Shown here in pieces: positions 61,055 through 64,000 of a stretch of DNA of 64,000 nt (positions are counted from its first letter, which is position 1; every line of letters starts with the position of its first letter). Location of the stretch: NCBI GenBank assembly GCA_050952085.1, contig JBMNKH010000004.1, positions 1 through 64,000 of the forward strand, in the 5' to 3' direction. This DNA comes from DTU015 sp012837895 (GTDB lineage: Bacteria; Bacillota; Sulfobacillia; Fermentithermobacillales; Fermentithermobacillaceae). Below the pieces are notes generated by a model. The model did not search any database. It was not told the origin of the DNA and saw only the letters and a program-made list of their open reading frames with translations. A program made the position numbers and the translations under genes.

Positions 61055-61522
61055 GTGGCAAGGGTAAATCCCAAGCAGAATCGCAAACAGCACAAGGATA
61101 CCAAACATCCTAAACATCACCACGGAAACCAAACCTGGGACAACATCCAGGTTATCGTAGGCAGGCTACTGCTTTATGGCGTTCCTGTGATAGTACTCGT
61201 GACTTTCGTGGCTATCCTCAACCTGCCCAGATCGGGAAAGCAGCCCAAAGGCCGCGATGATGACGTGAAACTACATCTCCGTCTGGCCCAAGAGAGCGTA
61301 GTCGCCGAAAACTGGACACAAGCGCTGACCCATATTGAAGATGCGGAAAATGCATGGGCCGTGGTGATCCCACGCATCCAAATCGGCGTACAAAAAGGTG
61401 ATATCATGGAGTTCACACTAAGCCTGGCAAGACTCAAGGCATCTGCCCAATGTATGGATAAGCCTGGGTGTCTGCGGGAACTTGCAGAATTATTCGTCTA
61501 CTGGGAAGAGCTTGGGAAATAG
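61055..61522 (+). CDS. DUF4363 family protein
   Basis: 155 residues. A basic His/Lys-rich N-terminus (about 35 residues) leads into one membrane segment ('LLLYGVPVIVLVTFVAILNL') and an extracytoplasmic helical domain with 'NWTQALTHIEDAENAWAVVIPRIQ' and 'MEFTLSLARLKASAQC', as in DUF4363 proteins, which lie beside DUF421 genes. Function unknown. Confidence 0.8.
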   Translation: MARVNPKQNRKQHKDTKHPKHHHGNQTWDNIQVIVGRLLLYGVPVIVLVTFVAILNLPRSGKQPKGRDDDVKLHLRLAQESVVAENWTQALTHIEDAENAWAVVIPRIQIGVQKGDIMEFTLSLARLKASAQCMDKPGCLRELAELFVYWEELGK

Positions 61523-61621
61523 CTCCGCGCTCCGGGATTCAATGTCCGATGATTCAAATGTTCTACGATTCGGACCGTCACCCCTAAGTACGTTCTGGTT
61601 CCCTCTACCCTCCCGGAACTC

Positions 61622-62473
61622 CTAATAGGTTACTGAGTGTACGCTGATCCCCACTGTGCCTGGGCCTGTATGGACACCTATTACCGGACCCACATCAAAC
61701 AGTACCGGCTCCTCAACAACGTTCAACCGTGACACTGCCTGCTCAAGAATCATCTTGGCGAAATCGATAGCTTGTCCGTGTCCAACGCCCACGCGCACCT
61801 TGTCTGCTCCGAACTTATTAGCCAGGAAGTCTACCATCCCTGTAACCGCTTGCTTCATGCTTCGCACTTTACCAATAGGTACATAAACCCCGTCCTGGAC
61901 ATGGACTATAGGTTTGATGTTAAGCAGATTCCCCACGAGAGACGACACTTTCCCTATCCTGCCGCCCTTGTGCAGGTAATCCAAGGCGTTCAGACTGAAC
62001 AGGACATCTGAGCGATTCTTAAGACGATCTATACGTTCGAGGATTGCGGGCACAGCTCGTCCTTCCATGGCGAGACGTGCCGCCTCTATCGCCTGTACAG
62101 CTATCCCGTAGCTTATGGAGCATGTGTCTACAACGTGGATTCGGTCTGGCGCCAGCTGTTGAGCAGCAAGCCTGGCGGAATCAACGGTACTGCTCAATGC
62201 CCTGGAAAGGTGGAACGACAAAACCTGCTTGCCAGACTCTATTAACGGCTTAAATACATCCATGAACTGGCTGGGCGAAGGCTGGGAACTGGTGGGTAAG
62301 CTGTCCGCCTTCTCTAACATAGGGTAAAACTGCTCAGGAGTAATGTCGATTCCATCCCGGTACACAACACCCTCATGGATCACAGAAAGGGGGACTACGC
62401 TTATTCCGTACTGCTTAGCCAGGCCTTTAGGGATATCACTGGTGCTGTCAGTGACAACTGCAATACCGCTCAA
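61622..62473 (-). CDS. DegV family fatty-acid-binding protein
   Basis: 283 residues. 'IAVVTDSTSDIPKGLAKQYGISVVPLSVIHEGVVYRDGIDITPEQFYPML' and 'LPTSSQPSPSQFMDVF' are standard DegV/FakB motifs; the Ser and Thr here bind the fatty acid carboxylate. It hands fatty acids to FakA kinase; no fakA is seen here. Confidence 0.94.
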   Translation of the reverse strand: MSGIAVVTDSTSDIPKGLAKQYGISVVPLSVIHEGVVYRDGIDITPEQFYPMLEKADSLPTSSQPSPSQFMDVFKPLIESGKQVLSFHLSRALSSTVDSARLAAQQLAPDRIHVVDTCSISYGIAVQAIEAARLAMEGRAVPAILERIDRLKNRSDVLFSLNALDYLHKGGRIGKVSSLVGNLLNIKPIVHVQDGVYVPIGKVRSMKQAVTGMVDFLANKFGADKVRVGVGHGQAIDFAKMILEQAVSRLNVVEEPVLFDVGPVIGVHTGPGTVGISVHSVTY

Positions 62474-62542
62474 AGTTCCACGCTCCTTGCTACGTTGATT
62501 TGCTGCACAAGGGGATCAGGTTTTTCGACAGCAATTACGCCT

Positions 62543-62572
62543 TACATAAACATAATAACAGATAAATGTCAA
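62543..62572 (-). promoter_or_regulatory. Candidate sigma-A promoter of the degV gene
   Basis: TTGACA (62567-62572), 18-nt AT-rich spacer, TATGTA (62543-62548), about 70 nt upstream of the start. Good -35, fair -10. Confidence 0.6.
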
Positions 62573-62666
62573 CTGACACACATTTCTCAATCTGCCCAAT
62601 CAGTTGCTGGAGCTTAAAGGATCTTAATTGAAGGACGGATGAGGCAATCACAGATGAGGGCCGGGC

Positions 62667-63413
62667 TCATTTACGTATGACTACTTTGGTTTTTTCAGGT
62701 ATATTGTCATATATCCACTTGGCATCTTCTATGGCAAGACGCACGCATCCATGAGACGCTGGCTGGCCGAGTTTCTCCGCTTCTTCCTGTATCACATTCC
62801 CGTCTTTGTCCATGGCTACCGAATGGAATAAGTAAAGCCCCCAGTCCCTAAATGAAACCCAGTACTTAGCCCCCTGTTGATATTTCTCGTTGAAAAACCA
62901 GGTGCCCCGGTTCTGGATCTCGAAAGTGCCAAGGGGCGTTTCGTGCCCTTCCTTGCCTGTGGATGCAATCATCTCTTTGATGACCTTGTCTCCGTCCATG
63001 ATCCTGACTAGCTGCTCTGTGACACTTACCTCAATCCAGATATCATCAAGAGCGCCTGTTTCCAGTTCTGTCGTTTCATCATCTTCCAAATCCCCAGGTT
63101 TAGTACCCACGTTGACTTCAGAGGTTGCCCCGGGGCCCGGGAATTGATCAAATGTGCCCGGCCGGAGGACTTCCAGCTTGTTTCCAAGGCTTACATCACT
63201 ACTTCCCTTTCGCGAAGCTCCTGTAAACCACCTGGACGGGTTGAAGTTTGCACAAGTAAGGCTCAAACCGGTGCATGAAGTGCCCGGAGGTTCAAACTCG
63301 TAATCCAAAATACGCAGGATGATGCGGGGGAGTACCATCCTGCCGAATAAGTATCCTGCAATTACCACTCCAACAAAGATCAATATCAAAGTGAGATAAT
63401 GACGGCGGGACAT
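62667..63413 (-). CDS. L,D-transpeptidase (YkuD domain)
   Basis: 248 residues from the ATG at 63413, which has AAGGAGG 6 nt upstream; the ORF runs open to 63569 without another good start. A membrane segment (6-25) anchors it. The C-terminal YkuD domain runs from 'DDIWIEVSVTEQLVRIMDGDKVIKEMIASTGKEGHETPLGTF' to the catalytic 'GQPASHGCVRLAIEDAKWIYDNIPEKTKVVI' (Cys in HGCVRL). It forms 3-3 cross-links in peptidoglycan or attaches proteins. The linker between anchor and domain is long and Thr/Ser/Glu-rich. Confidence 0.93.
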   Translation of the reverse strand: MSRRHYLTLILIFVGVVIAGYLFGRMVLPRIILRILDYEFEPPGTSCTGLSLTCANFNPSRWFTGASRKGSSDVSLGNKLEVLRPGTFDQFPGPGATSEVNVGTKPGDLEDDETTELETGALDDIWIEVSVTEQLVRIMDGDKVIKEMIASTGKEGHETPLGTFEIQNRGTWFFNEKYQQGAKYWVSFRDWGLYLFHSVAMDKDGNVIQEEAEKLGQPASHGCVRLAIEDAKWIYDNIPEKTKVVIRK

Positions 63414-63607
63414 TGGAACCTCCTTGTATCCGGCCCTTGGTTGACCGGAGTTGAGCCCTGAGTTAACCGGCTGTTGCAACCAGCATGAAAGACCGCCGGT
63501 TTCCCTAGCCATTGCTTGACTGCCCCGTGCTTCTAGAATCGTTATATGACGTCTTGCACCAACTAACAATCACAGTAAATCATGATGCCCAGTCAAGGAA
63601 GGATATG

Positions 63608-64000
63608 TCACTCAGCCAGATGGCACGCGATAAAATGGCCTTCTTCGATTTCCCTCCACTCCGGCCTCACTTCCCGGCATATGTCTTGGCAATATGAGCA
63701 TCTTGTATGGAAACTGCATCCAGACGGCGGCTCAAGAGAGCTGGGAACATCGCCCTCCAGTACTATCCGTTTTTTCTTATGGTCCGGATCGGGTACCGGG
63801 ATTGCTGAAAGCAAGGCCTGGGTATACGGATGCTTTGGCGACGAGTACAGGGTCTCGCTGTCTGTAAGTTCCACAAGCCTGCCCAGGTACATGACTCCTA
63901 CACGGTCAGAAATATGCTGCACCACGCTCAAATCATGCGCTATGAAGATATATGTGAGCTGGAAGTCATCCTGGAGCTCATTGAGCAAGTTGAGAATCTG
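63608..64000 (-). CDS. Oligopeptide/dipeptide ABC transporter ATPase, 5' end cut by window
   Basis: The frame is open to the window end, so only the last about 130 codons are seen. 'LQDDFQLTYIFIAHDLSVVQHISDRVGVMYLGRLVELTDSETLYSSPKHPYTQALLSAIPVPDP' is the typical end of an OppF/DppF-type ATPase after Walker B: switch His in 'IAHDLSVV', and the Opp C-terminal domain with 'LEGDVPSSLEPPSGCSFHTRCSYCQDIC', whose Cys are characteristic of this branch. Nucleotide-binding core lies outside. Confidence 0.92.
   Translation of the reverse strand, partial: QILNLLNELQDDFQLTYIFIAHDLSVVQHISDRVGVMYLGRLVELTDSETLYSSPKHPYTQALLSAIPVPDPDHKKKRIVLEGDVPSSLEPPSGCSFHTRCSYCQDICREVRPEWREIEEGHFIACHLAE

Overview
The window looks like chromosomal DNA of a Gram-positive-type bacterium of the Bacillota (Clostridia-like), probably uncultured or little studied. 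Evidence from the sequence: strong GGAGG-type ribosome sites with frequent GTG and TTG starts, a TPP riboswitch, an S-layer (SLH) protein, a sortase with an LPXTG-like substrate, a SipW-type signal peptidase with a TasA-like substrate, flagellin, DegV, a DUF421/DUF4363 pair and a SARP/BTAD regulator. No outer-membrane genes, rRNA, tRNA, CRISPR array, phage or transposase gene was seen. The species cannot be named from this sequence alone.

Layout. 1-8.5 kb: a HerA/TraG-like ATPase cut by the window edge, a half sensor protein, a PflX-type radical SAM enzyme, MscL with a zinc-ribbon tail, oligoendopeptidase F and a DUF4153 membrane protein. 8.5-13.7 kb: a decaying island. It holds DUF4387, a broken AtuA-like gene (frameshift plus internal deletion), an apparently intact GntR regulator, an amidohydrolase (N-acyl-D-amino-acid deacylase type) whose middle is replaced by a fragment of a second DUF6754-type gene cluster, and a frameshifted ABC ATPase followed by an intact permease. 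14.4-18 kb: a TPP-riboswitch-controlled thiD-thiM-thiE operon plus a HAD phosphatase. 18-24.7 kb: tldE-tldD and a divergent 1133-residue SLH protein with a C39-like papain-fold domain. 24.8-30.7 kb: MATE exporter, C69 dipeptidase and an ABC exporter. 30.9-31.6 kb: thirteen tandem copies of a 53-bp repeat. 31.6-36.4 kb: a complete branched-chain amino acid transporter (livJHMGF order).

37-45.2 kb is a surface-fibre locus: sortase, LPXTG-like protein, TasA-like subunit, SipW signal peptidase, a large von Willebrand A/Cna-B-like adhesin and a SARP-family regulator. A very strong hairpin lies between the TasA-like gene and the anchor gene. 45.5-54.2 kb carries metabolic and peptidase genes (adenosine deaminase family, TraX, nucleotidyltransferase, M42 and S9 peptidases, D-cysteine desulfhydrase family, prepilin peptidase). 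54.4-57.3 kb is a compact four-gene cluster of uncharacterised membrane proteins, including a DUF6754-type protein, closed by a terminator. A diverged fragment of the same gene order is the piece found inside the broken amidohydrolase at 12 kb. 58-64 kb holds Hsp20, a minimal flagellin, DUF421/DUF4363, DegV, an L,D-transpeptidase and the end of an oligopeptide ABC ATPase.

The best candidates for undescribed biology are the DUF6754-type membrane cluster and its relic, the SipW/TasA/sortase fibre locus with its own SARP regulator, and the 53-bp dyad repeat array. Family names rest on recognising motifs and gene order by eye; no database search was run.
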